From NCBI GenBank assembly GCA_023412915.1, contig JAEZRE010000008.1, positions 6,027 through 70,026 on the forward strand: a stretch of 64,000 bases of DNA, read 5' to 3'. The stretch's first letter is position 1; every line of letters starts with the position of its first letter. A program made the translations under genes and the position numbers. Of this stretch, positions 51,608-61,074 are shown one piece after another. The DNA comes from Bacillota bacterium (lineage in GTDB: Bacteria > Bacillota > Clostridia > Acetivibrionales > DTU013). A model generated the notes under the pieces. The model saw only the letters and a program-made list of their open reading frames with translations. It did no database searches and was not told the DNA's origin.

Positions 51608-52903
51608 ATGTCCAGATATGATGAGAAGAAGCAGCTGAAATGCTCCTTCTGCGGTAAGACTCAGGAACAGGTGAAGAGACTGGTCGCAGGCCCGGGCGTG
51701 TATATTTGCGATGAGTGCATCGAGCTTTGTTCGGAAATAATCGAAGAGGAATTCGAAGAGAACAAGGGCGAAGCCGAACTCAATGAAATACCCAAACCGA
51801 AGGATATTAAAGCGATACTGGATCAGTACGTCATCGGCCAGGAAGCCGCTAAGAAATCGCTTGCCGTAGCGGTGTACAACCATTATAAGAGGATCAACAC
51901 CGATGTGCGGTCCAGCGAAGTGGAAATTCAAAAGAGCAATATTGTAATGCTCGGGCCAACCGGCTCCGGTAAAACGCTGCTGGCTCAGACCCTTGCAAGG
52001 CTGCTGAACGTTCCGTTCGCAATCGCGGACGCGACATCATTGACGGAAGCGGGCTATGTGGGTGAAGACGTAGAGAATATTCTGCTCAAACTCATACAGG
52101 CAGCCGATTACGATATAGAAAAAGCCGAAAAAGGTATAATTTATATCGACGAAATAGACAAAATCGCAAGAAAATCAGAAAACCCATCCATCACACGCGA
52201 CGTCAGCGGTGAAGGTGTGCAGCAGGCTTTATTGAAGATACTTGAAGGTACGACTGCTTCAGTTCCGCCGCAGGGGGGAAGGAAGCACCCGCACCAGGAA
52301 TTCATACAAATCGACACTACCAATATACTGTTCATCTGCGGCGGAGCTTTCGACGGCATCGAGAAGATAATCGAAAGCCGCATCGGGACCAGAGCCATCG
52401 GTTTTGGCGCAAAGGTGGAGAGTAAGAAGGAAAAGGATATCGGTGAGATACTGTCGCATATTCTGCCGCAGGACCTGCTGAAATACGGCCTGATACCGGA
52501 ATTTGTCGGCAGGCTGCCGGTCATCGTGACGCTCGGTTCACTCGACAGGGAAGCGCTGATAAAGATTCTGACCGAACCCAAGAACGCGCTCGTTAAACAG
52601 TATCAGAAGCTTTTCGAGATGGACGACGCGCTGCTTGAATTCGATCAGGAGGCGCTCAACGCCATAGCTGACAAGGCGCTGGCACGTAATACGGGGGCCA
52701 GGGGCTTGCGCGCGATCATCGAGGAAATCATGCTGGATGTGATGTACGATATCCCATCTGCGACGAACGTGGAGAAGTGTATCGTCACCAAGGATACAGT
52801 GGAAACGAAGGCAGCTCCGAGTCTGGTGCTGAATGAAAACAGAAAGCCGCTGAAAAAGGCGGCAGGCAAGAAATCAAGGGTTAAGAAGGAAACAGCTTCC
52901 TGA
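51608..52903 (+). CDS. clpX: ATP-dependent Clp protease ATP-binding subunit ClpX
   Basis: ClpX unfolds substrates for ClpP. The 431-residue AAA+ protein has the four-Cys zinc domain (CSFCGK and CDECIELC, 11-40), Walker A GPTGSGKTLLA near 116, Walker B IIYIDEIDKI near 178, and the ClpP-contact IGF loop near 260 (AIGFGAKV). It follows clpP by 12 bp, and lonB lies next. Confidence 0.98.
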   Translation: MSRYDEKKQLKCSFCGKTQEQVKRLVAGPGVYICDECIELCSEIIEEEFEENKGEAELNEIPKPKDIKAILDQYVIGQEAAKKSLAVAVYNHYKRINTDVRSSEVEIQKSNIVMLGPTGSGKTLLAQTLARLLNVPFAIADATSLTEAGYVGEDVENILLKLIQAADYDIEKAEKGIIYIDEIDKIARKSENPSITRDVSGEGVQQALLKILEGTTASVPPQGGRKHPHQEFIQIDTTNILFICGGAFDGIEKIIESRIGTRAIGFGAKVESKKEKDIGEILSHILPQDLLKYGLIPEFVGRLPVIVTLGSLDREALIKILTEPKNALVKQYQKLFEMDDALLEFDQEALNAIADKALARNTGARGLRAIIEEIMLDVMYDIPSATNVEKCIVTKDTVETKAAPSLVLNENRKPLKKAAGKKSRVKKETAS

Positions 52904-52924
52904 AAACGGGAAACTTACTACAAC

Positions 52925-53005
52925 GCAGCGAAACACAGGGACGGTTCTTTTGTTTCACTTTTAATGAAAAGTGAAACAAAAGAACCGTCCCTTATGTTTC
53001 GCTGC
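52925..53005. repeat. Long perfect palindrome of the GGGACGG type
   Basis: A 26-bp perfect arm (52937-52962) pairs with 52967-52992 across a 4-nt loop (AATG). Flanking GCAGCGAAACA (52925-52935) also pairs with TGTTTCGCTGC (52995-53005), giving arms of nearly 40 bases. The motif GGGACGGTTCTTTTG is of a type often repeated in intergenic regions of Clostridia. It can also end clpX transcription, though no T tract follows. Confidence 0.85.
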
Positions 53006-53119
53006 CTTATGTTTCGTTGGTATTTCGTTCCTGCTACGGATAAATTTATTGTGTTCGTCAATACTAAAGGTGATATGGTTTGCAATACTTAGTACAGCTA
53101 CACACAAGGAGGAGATGGA

Positions 53120-54817
53120 ATGCTAACCAATACCTTTCTGATAATACAATTTTTCTTTTCCATAATTATAGGAATTTACTTTCTCAATCTGCTCAAATCT
53201 CAACAGGGAAATAAAAGTGCCATTGAGAAGGAATCAAGAAAGGAACTGGAGAAGCTCCGCAGGATGAAGGAGATCAAGTTGACAGAGCCTTTGTCTGAAA
53301 AGACCAGACCTTCCAGCCTTGCAGATATCATAGGTCAGGAACAGGGACTCAAAGCCCTGAGGGCTGCGCTTTGCGGACCCAATCCTCAGCACGTCATTAT
53401 TTACGGCCCCCCTGGCATAGGCAAAACCGCTGCTGCGAGGGTCATCCTTGAGGAAGCCAAGCAAATGCCGATTTCACCTTTCAAAAGAGAATCCAAATTC
53501 GTCGAAGTCGACGCTACCATACTGCGTTTTGATGAACGCGGAATTGCCGATCCGCTGATCGGTTCGGTGCACGATCCTATCTACCAGGGCGCCGGCGCAT
53601 ACGGCGTGGCAGGGATTCCACAGCCCAAACCGGGCGCTGTTACCAAAGCCCATGGCGGTATACTGTTCATCGATGAAATTGGAGAACTACACCCCATACA
53701 GATGAATAAGCTCCTAAAGGTGCTCGAAGACCGAAAGGTGATATTGGAGAGCGCCTACTACAGCTCCGAGGATCCAAATATTCCGGCGCACATACATGAG
53801 ATATTTCAAAAAGGGCTGCCTGCCGATTTCAGGCTCGTAGGCGCTACGACGAGGACGGCCGATGAGCTTCCTCCCGCACTCCGTTCCAGGTGTGTGGAGA
53901 TCTATTTCAGACCTCTGCTCGCAGACGAAGTCGCCATAATTGCACGCAATGCGGCATTCAGGGGAGGCTTCCGGATGGATGGGGGGATAGAGGAGCATAT
54001 TGCGAAATATGCGCAGAATGGCAGAGACGCGGTCAATATAGTACAGGTCGCCGGAGGAGTAGTACAGGTGGAAGGAAGAAACACCATAACGCGCAAGGAC
54101 GTGGAATGGGTGGTGGAATTCGGCCACTATAGCCCAAGACTTGAAAAGAAGATATGCGCACGCGAGAACCAGGTGGGATGCATGAATGGACTTGCAGTAT
54201 TCGGGAATGCAACGGGTTTAGTGATAGATATCGAAGCCTCCGCGATCAAAGCCCAGTCGGGCAAGGGAAATATAATGGTCACGGGAATTGTCGAGGAGGA
54301 GGAAATGGACGGCAGAGGCCACAAACTCAAGAGGACCAGCTCGGCAAAGGCTTCTGTTGAAAATGTGCTGACTGTATTAAAAAAATTCCTCGATGTAGAC
54401 CCGAAGGAATTTGACATCCACTTGAACTTTCCCGGCGGCATACCGATAGACGGACCGTCGGCGGGTATCGCAATCGCGATGGCTATATATTCCGCAATAT
54501 TGAATATACCAGTAAGCAACGACATCGCCATGACCGGCGAGCTTTCCATTAGGGGAAGTGTCAAGCCTGTCGGCGGCGTGGCGGCAAAGGTGGAGGCAGC
54601 AAAGCTGGCTGGTATCAACAAGGTGCTCATACCGAGGGAAAATTGGCAGGACACTTTCGGCGACCTGGGCATCGATGTGGTGCCTGTGGACGACATAATG
54701 CAGGTAATCGAGCAGACGTTCGAACGCGGCCTCATCAAGCACGATGACGAAATGCCTGTGCAAAAGCCGGTCGTGCCTGTTCTTGCGGCTTCGCCTGCTA
54801 TCGACAAGAGCTTCTGA
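53120..54817 (+). CDS. lonB: ATP-dependent protease LonB
   Basis: A 565-residue LonB of the Bacillus/Clostridium type: an N-terminal membrane helix (about 4-22), a AAA+ domain with Walker A GPPGIGKTAAA near 95 and Walker B GGILFIDEIGEL near 180, and the C-terminal Lon protease domain with the Ser447 (DGPSAGIA) and Lys490 dyad. In Bacillus LonB acts in the forespore, so this supports a spore-forming lineage, although sporulation genes are not in the window. AAGGAGGAG precedes the ATG. Confidence 0.96.
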   Translation: MLTNTFLIIQFFFSIIIGIYFLNLLKSQQGNKSAIEKESRKELEKLRRMKEIKLTEPLSEKTRPSSLADIIGQEQGLKALRAALCGPNPQHVIIYGPPGIGKTAAARVILEEAKQMPISPFKRESKFVEVDATILRFDERGIADPLIGSVHDPIYQGAGAYGVAGIPQPKPGAVTKAHGGILFIDEIGELHPIQMNKLLKVLEDRKVILESAYYSSEDPNIPAHIHEIFQKGLPADFRLVGATTRTADELPPALRSRCVEIYFRPLLADEVAIIARNAAFRGGFRMDGGIEEHIAKYAQNGRDAVNIVQVAGGVVQVEGRNTITRKDVEWVVEFGHYSPRLEKKICARENQVGCMNGLAVFGNATGLVIDIEASAIKAQSGKGNIMVTGIVEEEEMDGRGHKLKRTSSAKASVENVLTVLKKFLDVDPKEFDIHLNFPGGIPIDGPSAGIAIAMAIYSAILNIPVSNDIAMTGELSIRGSVKPVGGVAAKVEAAKLAGINKVLIPRENWQDTFGDLGIDVVPVDDIMQVIEQTFERGLIKHDDEMPVQKPVVPVLAASPAIDKSF

Positions 54818-54835
54818 ATTATCGACGCGCAGGTT

Positions 54836-54901
54836 GAATACGGGCAACGTCAAACAGGCTCACAGACAGAATACGGGCGACGTCAAACAGGCTTACAGAC
54901 A
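54836..54901 (+). repeat. Two 33-bp tandem repeats downstream of lonB
   Basis: Units 54836-54868 and 54869-54901 differ at two positions. They would encode NTGNVKQAHRQ-like 11-mers in a frame that is not that of lonB. The rest of the 54818-55040 gap is GC-rich with GCCGG motifs, a CCGGCTT/AAGCCGG hairpin near 54938 and a second copy of GTCTGCAGCCGG. No gene is supported. Confidence 0.75.
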
Positions 54902-55040
54902 GTTTATGGCCGGTTTCTTCAGGTCTGCAGCCGGCTTGCGGCAAGCCGGTCGGTGCCCGGTTAGCAGCAAAAAGCAGTCAGTCTGCAGCCGGAAATATAC
55001 AGGTAATAACCGGTAATATCTTTGTGGTTTCGATAAATAT

Positions 55041-55093
55041 ACTACAGTATGGACCCCGGCAGGCAATTGCCGGTCCTTCACTGTAGTTTTTTA
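55041..55093 (+). terminator. Strong intrinsic terminator downstream of lonB
   Basis: ACTACAGT (55041-55048) pairs with ACTGTAGT (55080-55087); inner GGACC and GGCA (55051-55061) pair with TGCC and GGTCC (55068-55076). TTTTTT follows. Confidence 0.85.
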
Positions 55094-55165
55094 TTGTAAT
55101 GTGTTATTATATTTAAAGGATTTAGGGCCCGCAGTATAACCTGATCGTCAGGAAGGACGATATAT

Positions 55166-56005
55166 ATGAGAAAAAAGGCTCCGACAGTGACAGGCCTGGC
55201 GCTGGTCGGCATGATCATACTGTACTTTTTATCACCGGGGTCTTTAAAACTGCCCGGCTCGGACACGTTTCCGGCAACTGCCGGTAAACCGGCGGCTACA
55301 GCTGAAGCGGCGAACGGGGCTACAGTGACTGAAACCGATAAAACCGGCATGGTTGCGACAGCAGCAGAAACTGCTTCGACTGTGGTATCAGACGAAATTA
55401 CTGCAGCTGAAGCGAAGGATAATACCGTTGCGCCGGACAAACCGAGCACAGTAAAGGCCGGGATTCCGGAGGAACAGAAGGACAGTCCGATAAAGACGAC
55501 GGATACAGATTGCATCGTTCCCGGCGGAACGATAACCGCCCATGTAAAACGTGTAGTCGACGGCGATACACTTGTGGCCGTATACGAAAACAAGGATTAC
55601 CGGGTAAGGCTGCTTTGCATAGATACGCCGGAATCGGTCATGACGGGCGTGAAAGTACAGGCATACGGCAAGGAAGCTTCCGAAAAGCTTAAGGAGCTTG
55701 TGCAGGACAAGGAAGTGAGGCTTGTGTTCGAAAAGGATACTGAAGACCGTTACGACAGGCTTCTGGCGTATGTAATACTGGATGACGGCTCCTGCGTCAA
55801 TTCCATCCTTGTTGCCGAGGGCTATGCCAGGATAGAATTCGTAAAGCCCAATACCGTCAACAAGGAGTATTTTACGGGCTTGATGGAAAAGGCGATCAGC
55901 CGGGGCGAGGGATTGTGGTCTCTGCCCGAGGATGAACGGCCTTTTGTCAAGGATAAAGGCGGCAGCTATTATCCCAGGTATTACGACGAGGAAAAGGCTG
56001 CTTGA
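55166..56005 (+). CDS. Staphylococcal-nuclease-like thermonuclease, membrane anchored or secreted
   Basis: A 279-residue protein with an N-terminal hydrophobic segment (about 8-23), a low-complexity Thr/Ala-rich linker (about 35-115) and an SNase domain (about 120-255). Active-site residues are visible: KRVVDGDTLV at the start, YRVRLLCIDTPES with the Arg and Glu, and EDRYDRLLAYV with the second Arg. Such enzymes cleave DNA and RNA with Ca2+ outside the cell. AGGAAGGA lies before the ATG. Its role may be nutrient scavenging or DNA turnover. Confidence 0.9.
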   Translation: MRKKAPTVTGLALVGMIILYFLSPGSLKLPGSDTFPATAGKPAATAEAANGATVTETDKTGMVATAAETASTVVSDEITAAEAKDNTVAPDKPSTVKAGIPEEQKDSPIKTTDTDCIVPGGTITAHVKRVVDGDTLVAVYENKDYRVRLLCIDTPESVMTGVKVQAYGKEASEKLKELVQDKEVRLVFEKDTEDRYDRLLAYVILDDGSCVNSILVAEGYARIEFVKPNTVNKEYFTGLMEKAISRGEGLWSLPEDERPFVKDKGGSYYPRYYDEEKAA

Positions 56006-56170
56006 TTGCGTACATTACAAAAATGTAAGACAGTTGTCCGATTATGTAATATTTTCCGATGGAAACAGGTAACAGGAAGTTATAGACTAACTATATAAAT
56101 CATGCACGACGCTGTTGCGCCATAGCAAAGCTGAGGTACGGCAGGCTTAGAATAATATGGAGGGTTACTA

Positions 56171-56956
56171 ATGAGTATATTGCAGGCAATAATTTATGGC
56201 ATAATCCAGGGACTGGGGGAATTCCTTCCCATATCGAGCACGGCTCATATAACGCTGCTGCCCTGGTTTTTCGGCTGGAAGGATCCCGGCCTCGAATTCG
56301 ACATTGCACTACATATGGGAACTTTGATTGCCGTAGTGATTTTCTTCTGGAAGGACTGGATCAAATTGATCAAAGCAGGGCTGACAGATGTAAAATCGAG
56401 CGAAGGCAAGCTCTTTTGGTACATTGTACTCGCATGCATACCAGGCGGGGTATTCGGATTGTTGTTCGAAGATCAGATAGCCACTACCTTCAGGAACCCG
56501 CTATTGATAGGAGTCATGCTCATAGTAATGGGTATCCTGCTTTATGTTGCGGATAAATTCTTTGAAGCGAGAGTCCAGCTGAAAGAGATAGGGCTCAAAA
56601 GGAGCTTTCTAATAGGCGTATCACAGGCGCTTGCAATGTTCCCCGGAGTTTCGCGTTCAGGGATCACGATGGCGGCGGGACGCGCAATGGGTGTAAAAAG
56701 GGAGGACGCCGCAAGGTTTACGTTCCTGCTGTCTACCCCGTTCATTTTCCTCAGCGGCGCCTACAAGGCAAAGGATCTCGTCAGCTTATCGGTGGATACG
56801 GCCCCGTTCGTCGCGGCGATAATTACATCCGCAATAGTCGGAGCGCTCAGTATCAAGTTCCTTCTCGACTACCTCAAACGCAGGGGCTTTGGCATATTCA
56901 CGGTCTACAGATTAATTCTCGGAGCGGTGGTAATTGCATTTGCGTTAATCCGATAG
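56171..56956 (+). CDS. uppP: Undecaprenyl-diphosphate phosphatase (BacA-type)
   Basis: Recycles the undecaprenyl lipid carrier for cell-wall synthesis and gives bacitracin tolerance. The 261-residue membrane protein has the two signature regions: QGLGEFLPISSTAHI near 13-27 with the catalytic Glu, and FPGVSRSGITMAAG near 158-171 with the Ser and Arg. About eight helices are predicted. TATGGAGGG precedes the ATG. Confidence 0.97.
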   Translation: MSILQAIIYGIIQGLGEFLPISSTAHITLLPWFFGWKDPGLEFDIALHMGTLIAVVIFFWKDWIKLIKAGLTDVKSSEGKLFWYIVLACIPGGVFGLLFEDQIATTFRNPLLIGVMLIVMGILLYVADKFFEARVQLKEIGLKRSFLIGVSQALAMFPGVSRSGITMAAGRAMGVKREDAARFTFLLSTPFIFLSGAYKAKDLVSLSVDTAPFVAAIITSAIVGALSIKFLLDYLKRRGFGIFTVYRLILGAVVIAFALIR

Positions 56957-56976
56957 TCCTATGCTGAGCTAGGACT
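56954..56976 (+). other. Hairpin after uppP
   Basis: TAGTCCT (56954-56960) pairs with AGGACTA (56970-56976) across the uppP stop. AGGACTA recurs at 56991-56997. No T tract, so termination is uncertain. Confidence 0.4.
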
Positions 56977-57095
56977 ACAGACCTATATATAGGACTAAGA
57001 TCCCTTGGAAAATAGGGAATTCGGGACTATATAACATAAATTTACATTTTGTTATAATGTATACGAACATTAGCGTTTCTCCTATTTTTTAGGGG

Positions 57096-57125
57096 CATGG
57101 GATAAAACCCATGTTTTTTTTTTTG
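57096..57125 (+). terminator. Intrinsic terminator between uppP and the ABC exporter
   Basis: CATGGG (57096-57101) pairs with CCCATG (57108-57113), followed by eleven T residues. A TATAAT (57052-57057) lies upstream, so it may also end a short leader of the ABC genes. Confidence 0.85.
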
Positions 57126-57172
57126 CGTTTTTTTCCGTTGATACTGCAGCGGACCGATGGTAGAATATAGGC

Positions 57173-59119
57173 ATGCAGGAAAATAAGAACTATAAAACTA
57201 AAGAAATAATGAACAGGATGTTCTCATACATCCGGAAATACAAGCTAAGCGTCCTTGCCTACCTGGTACTGTCAGCTTGCGTGACACTGATCAATCTCGC
57301 CTGCGCGGAGCTTATCAACGATTCTGTCGGGTCTTCGATCGACGGAAGGCAGAACGATCTTGTCAGATGCCTGCTGCTTGCAGGTTTGGTCTTATTTGCC
57401 GGTATATTCATAACTTTTTTTTCAACCTATATATACGGCCGGTTCAAGTCCAGGGTCATCCTCGATATCAGGAACAATGCGGTGGAGCGTCTGCAAAAGC
57501 TGAAGCTTTCCTTTATCGAAAACAGTCACACCGGGGACCTCATATCAAGGTTCACGCGTGACATGAACTCCTTATTGAATTTCATAGGGGAGGATCTTTT
57601 TAAAACGGCGATAATGCTCGTCTCTATTGTAATAACGTCGGTTTATCTTATCAGCGTAAGCTGGAAGCTGTATATTGTTTCACTGGTATTGATGCCCCCG
57701 GTGCTTTATTTCTCGACAAAGATCACAAAGCCTATGATCGGTTTCTACAAGGAGTCTTCAGCCGAGATCGGCAAGGCTACCGCGTTTGCGCAGGATTCCT
57801 ATGGCGGCATATTCATCATAAAGGCTTTCAATCTGGAGAGCTTATTCTTTGACAAGTTTTCCGGCATGGTCAAAAAGAGCTATGATTACGACATCAAAGG
57901 TATCCACAGAATGAAGTGGATGCCGCCCTTCAACATAATACTGTGGTCGGCCCCGTTTACGATCTGCATGATCTATGGAGCATTTCTTTCCATAAACAAA
58001 GAGATTGAACCGGGCAGGATATTCGCGTTCGTTTACCTTCTGAACAATATAGTGTGGCCTATATCGGGTCTGCCGCGTACGGTGACCAATTTCAGAAACT
58101 CACTGGGCACGGCCCGGAGGTTTTTCGACGTGATCGACAGCCCTGCTGAAAGAGAGGATGGTTCAGCTTTTTCTCCGGATGGAGCCGAATACTGTATCGA
58201 ATTGAAGGACTTGACCTTCTCTTATGGGACTGAACAACCTGCCGCCGCTGCCGCTGCTGCCTCCTCCGGCGGGCAGGAGGAAAGCCTGGAAGCGGTGGTA
58301 AACACGAACGCCGTCAACGGCGATGAAGGTAGCCTCGCAGATATTAAGAGGGTTTTGGACCGCCTGAGCTTCGGTATAAAGCCCGGCAGCAGGACAGCGC
58401 TGGTCGGTGCGAGCGGCTGCGGGAAAAGTACGGTGCTCAAGCTGATATCCGGCTTTTATGATTACAGGGAAGGCAATATCGAGCTTTATGGCCATGAGCT
58501 TCGGGAATGGAGCATTGCGGCCATACGCTCGAATATTTCGCTTGTTTCACAGGATACCTACCTGTTTCCGGCGTCGGTATATGACAACATTCTCTACGGA
58601 AGGCCGGACGCCACCAGGGAAGAAGTGATGAACGCCGCGATATCCGCCTGCGCCCATGAGTTCATAATGGAGCTGCCGGAAGGCTACGATACGCTTGTCG
58701 GCGAACGCGGGATCAAGCTTTCCGGAGGGCAGAAGCAAAGGATATCGCTCGCCCGCGCTTTTCTGAAGGATGCGCCGGTTATATTGCTGGATGAGCCTAC
58801 ATCGGCGCTCGATACAATTTCCGAATCGCTCGTGCAGGAAGCCATGAACAGCGTCATGAGGGATAAGACCGCAATAATAGTTACACACAGGCTTTCAACG
58901 ATAAAGGATGTCGATGAGATACTCGTCATGGATCGTGGACAGATCGTTGAAAGAGGTACGCATGAAGCGCTGGCGACTTGCGACAGTTTGTATTCGAAGC
59001 TTTACAGCAGACAGACCGCTAAAAGCGAAGACACAGGCGTTGGGGAAGCTGAAGGAAAGTGGATGGCCGCTTCAGAAGACGATTCTGCAGTCGGGGAAGA
59101 AGGTGAGGCAGCGGTATGA
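57173..59119 (+). CDS. ABC exporter half-transporter, subunit A
   Basis: A 648-residue ABC permease-ATPase fusion. Six membrane helices occupy about 20-310. The ATPase domain has Walker A GASGCGKST near 418, Q-loop VSQDTYLF, signature LSGGQKQR near 523, Walker B VILLDEPTSALD and switch His VTHRLS. An insertion of about 35 residues rich in Ala, Ser and Glu (starting PAAAAAAASSGGQ near 355) splits the first strand of the ATPase domain, and the C-terminus has a 35-residue acidic tail. It overlaps the next gene by four bases, so the two form a heterodimer. Substrate unknown (drug, lipid or peptide). Confidence 0.92.
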   Translation: MQENKNYKTKEIMNRMFSYIRKYKLSVLAYLVLSACVTLINLACAELINDSVGSSIDGRQNDLVRCLLLAGLVLFAGIFITFFSTYIYGRFKSRVILDIRNNAVERLQKLKLSFIENSHTGDLISRFTRDMNSLLNFIGEDLFKTAIMLVSIVITSVYLISVSWKLYIVSLVLMPPVLYFSTKITKPMIGFYKESSAEIGKATAFAQDSYGGIFIIKAFNLESLFFDKFSGMVKKSYDYDIKGIHRMKWMPPFNIILWSAPFTICMIYGAFLSINKEIEPGRIFAFVYLLNNIVWPISGLPRTVTNFRNSLGTARRFFDVIDSPAEREDGSAFSPDGAEYCIELKDLTFSYGTEQPAAAAAAASSGGQEESLEAVVNTNAVNGDEGSLADIKRVLDRLSFGIKPGSRTALVGASGCGKSTVLKLISGFYDYREGNIELYGHELREWSIAAIRSNISLVSQDTYLFPASVYDNILYGRPDATREEVMNAAISACAHEFIMELPEGYDTLVGERGIKLSGGQKQRISLARAFLKDAPVILLDEPTSALDTISESLVQEAMNSVMRDKTAIIVTHRLSTIKDVDEILVMDRGQIVERGTHEALATCDSLYSKLYSRQTAKSEDTGVGEAEGKWMAASEDDSAVGEEGEAAV

Positions 59120-60861
59120 AGAAGCTCGATTTGAAGGAGTTTTTCAGCATATTTAAATTCATCAAGCCGAATAAACCTGCATACGCCATCATACTGCTTA
59201 TCGATTGCCTGACTGAGATCAGTTTTTATCTGCTCACACCCGTCGTGATGAAAATAATGACCGACGCGGCGGTCGGCGCCGATATGGAGCTTCTGAAGAA
59301 AGGACTGCTGCTCACGCTGGTGGTTTCGATGTCCGGCATGGTCGTATTCGTTACCATAGAATTCTTTCTTTTCAGGTCATTCAGTCTGACCACCACCAGT
59401 CTCACAAAACTGGTCTTTAAAAAAATACTGCATCTGCCCGTCTCTTATATAGAGCAAAACCACAGCGGTGATACCATATCAAGGCTCGCCAACGATGTCG
59501 GCACTATGGAGAACGCTTACGGATGGCCTTTCAGGATGATTGTAGTCACGCTCCTGCAGGGCGTTGGTTCCGCGCTGATAATGTTCATACTGGACTGGAA
59601 GGTCAGTATCGTATTGATAATCATCGGACTGCTCTCCGTGCTGATAAACGTAAAACAGAAGGACCTCGTCCGCAAATTGAGCAGTGAGATACAAAAATGC
59701 CTTGGTAGGTATACCGAAAACCTCTCGAACATAATCGGCGGCTTTATGACGGTCAAGAGTCTCAGACTTGAAAAATTCCTGCTGGATAATGCGTGCGGCA
59801 TAAACGGGGATATTTATAAAAAGAACCTTGAACTGACGAAAAAGAGTGCCTTTGTCGAAAGCAGAAATTTCTTCTTCGGGACTATCAATTTCATCGGGGT
59901 CATCCTGCTAGCGTCGTTTCTCGCAATGCGAGGCCTGAGCAGCCTTGGATCGGTAATGTCTATGGTTATGCTGCTTGGGAATGTAAACAGGCTGTTCAGC
60001 CAGATAAACGGTATGATCATACAGATGCAGGGTTACCTGGCAGGCGCGGAAAGGGTCACAGACCTGATGGATACAGAATCCGAGGCAGGCTCGGTACAAA
60101 CGGAAGCGGTCGACGGGAGCGGCGCCGTCATTGAAATGAAGGAAATTGAATTTTCCTATGACAATAAAAACAATGTGCTGGAGGGTATCAGCCTGGCAGT
60201 AGGAAAGGGGCAGGTCGCCGCTCTGGTAGGTCCGAGCGGGGGAGGGAAAAGCACCGTGATAAAGCTTATAATGGGCTTTTACCAGCCGTGTTCAGGTAAA
60301 ATGACCATAGACGGAAAGCCGGTCAAAACTCTTTCCATGCAGGAACTGCGTTCATTGATCGCCTATGTTCCACAGGATGCCTACGTATTTGACGGAACTA
60401 TCGGTGAAAACATAGGCTATGGCAGACCGGGAGCATCACAGGATGAGATAATCGCCGCGGCAAAAGCCGCCCATGCGGACGAATTCATAGGCGAAATGCC
60501 GAACAGTTATGACACGGTCGTCGGAGAACGCGGCGTCAAGCTTTCGGGTGGGCAGAGACAGAGGATCGCGATCGCAAGGGCTTTCCTTAAGGATGCGCCT
60601 ATCCTGCTGCTGGACGAGGCCACATCATCTCTCGATTCACAAAGCGAACAGCAGGTACAAGAAGCGCTCGGCACCCTCATGAAGGGAAAATCGGCGCTGA
60701 TAATCGCCCACAGGCTTTCCACCATAGAGAATGCCGACGTGATCTATCTCGTCGAAAACGGCAGAGTCACCGAATACGGTAGCCACAACGAATTGATGTC
60801 CCTCGGAAAGCTGTACAGGACATTGTACGAAAAGCAGTTCAGAATAAGCGAAGCTTCATAG
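59116..60861 (+). CDS. ABC exporter half-transporter, subunit B
   Basis: A 581-residue partner with six helices (about 20-300) and a complete ATPase domain: Walker A GPSGGGKST near 372, Q-loop VPQDAYVF, signature LSGGQRQR near 477, Walker B ILLLDEATSSLD, switch IAHRLS. Unlike many heterodimeric exporters, neither subunit has a degenerate catalytic Glu. It ends with no clear terminator before the structured RNA. Confidence 0.93.
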   Translation: MKKLDLKEFFSIFKFIKPNKPAYAIILLIDCLTEISFYLLTPVVMKIMTDAAVGADMELLKKGLLLTLVVSMSGMVVFVTIEFFLFRSFSLTTTSLTKLVFKKILHLPVSYIEQNHSGDTISRLANDVGTMENAYGWPFRMIVVTLLQGVGSALIMFILDWKVSIVLIIIGLLSVLINVKQKDLVRKLSSEIQKCLGRYTENLSNIIGGFMTVKSLRLEKFLLDNACGINGDIYKKNLELTKKSAFVESRNFFFGTINFIGVILLASFLAMRGLSSLGSVMSMVMLLGNVNRLFSQINGMIIQMQGYLAGAERVTDLMDTESEAGSVQTEAVDGSGAVIEMKEIEFSYDNKNNVLEGISLAVGKGQVAALVGPSGGGKSTVIKLIMGFYQPCSGKMTIDGKPVKTLSMQELRSLIAYVPQDAYVFDGTIGENIGYGRPGASQDEIIAAAKAAHADEFIGEMPNSYDTVVGERGVKLSGGQRQRIAIARAFLKDAPILLLDEATSSLDSQSEQQVQEALGTLMKGKSALIIAHRLSTIENADVIYLVENGRVTEYGSHNELMSLGKLYRTLYEKQFRISEAS

Positions 60862-60887
60862 CTGCCGTTTGCCGTCTGGTAAGTACT

Positions 60888-61005
60888 GCGGGGGGAGCTG
60901 TGAAGCAAGTCTGAAACGAGTCGTTAATGCGCTGTGGAAAGCACCGTAAGATGTGCAGCGAAATGACCTGTTCGAAAGCTGTCACAGTCCGCATTATCGC
61001 CCCGC
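60888..61005 (+). ncRNA. Unassigned structured RNA between the ABC exporter and tsaD
   Basis: Pairing spans 118 nt: GCGGGG (60888-60893) with CCCCGC (61000-61005); CTGTGA (60898-60903) with TCACAG (60982-60987); GTCGTT (60920-60925) with AATGAC (60962-60967, one G-U); CGCTG (60930-60934) with CAGCG (60956-60960); and an apical GCAC/GTGC. No T tract follows. It is 70 nt before tsaD and could be a leader or a separate RNA. No known class was recalled. Confidence 0.55.
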
Positions 61006-61074
61006 CTTGTAAAATATCACATTTTGGGCTATCATACTGAATAGAAACGGGAAATGAGTACAGGAGGTGCTGTA

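Noticed and set aside
54744..55016. 90-codon frame containing the 11-residue repeats
   Set aside because: Starts inside lonB in another frame and lacks a ribosome binding site.
60888..61005. 5S rRNA or SRP RNA because of the length near 118 nt
   Set aside because: None of the conserved 5S or SRP core sequences (such as the GGAAGGAAGCAGC loop) is present.
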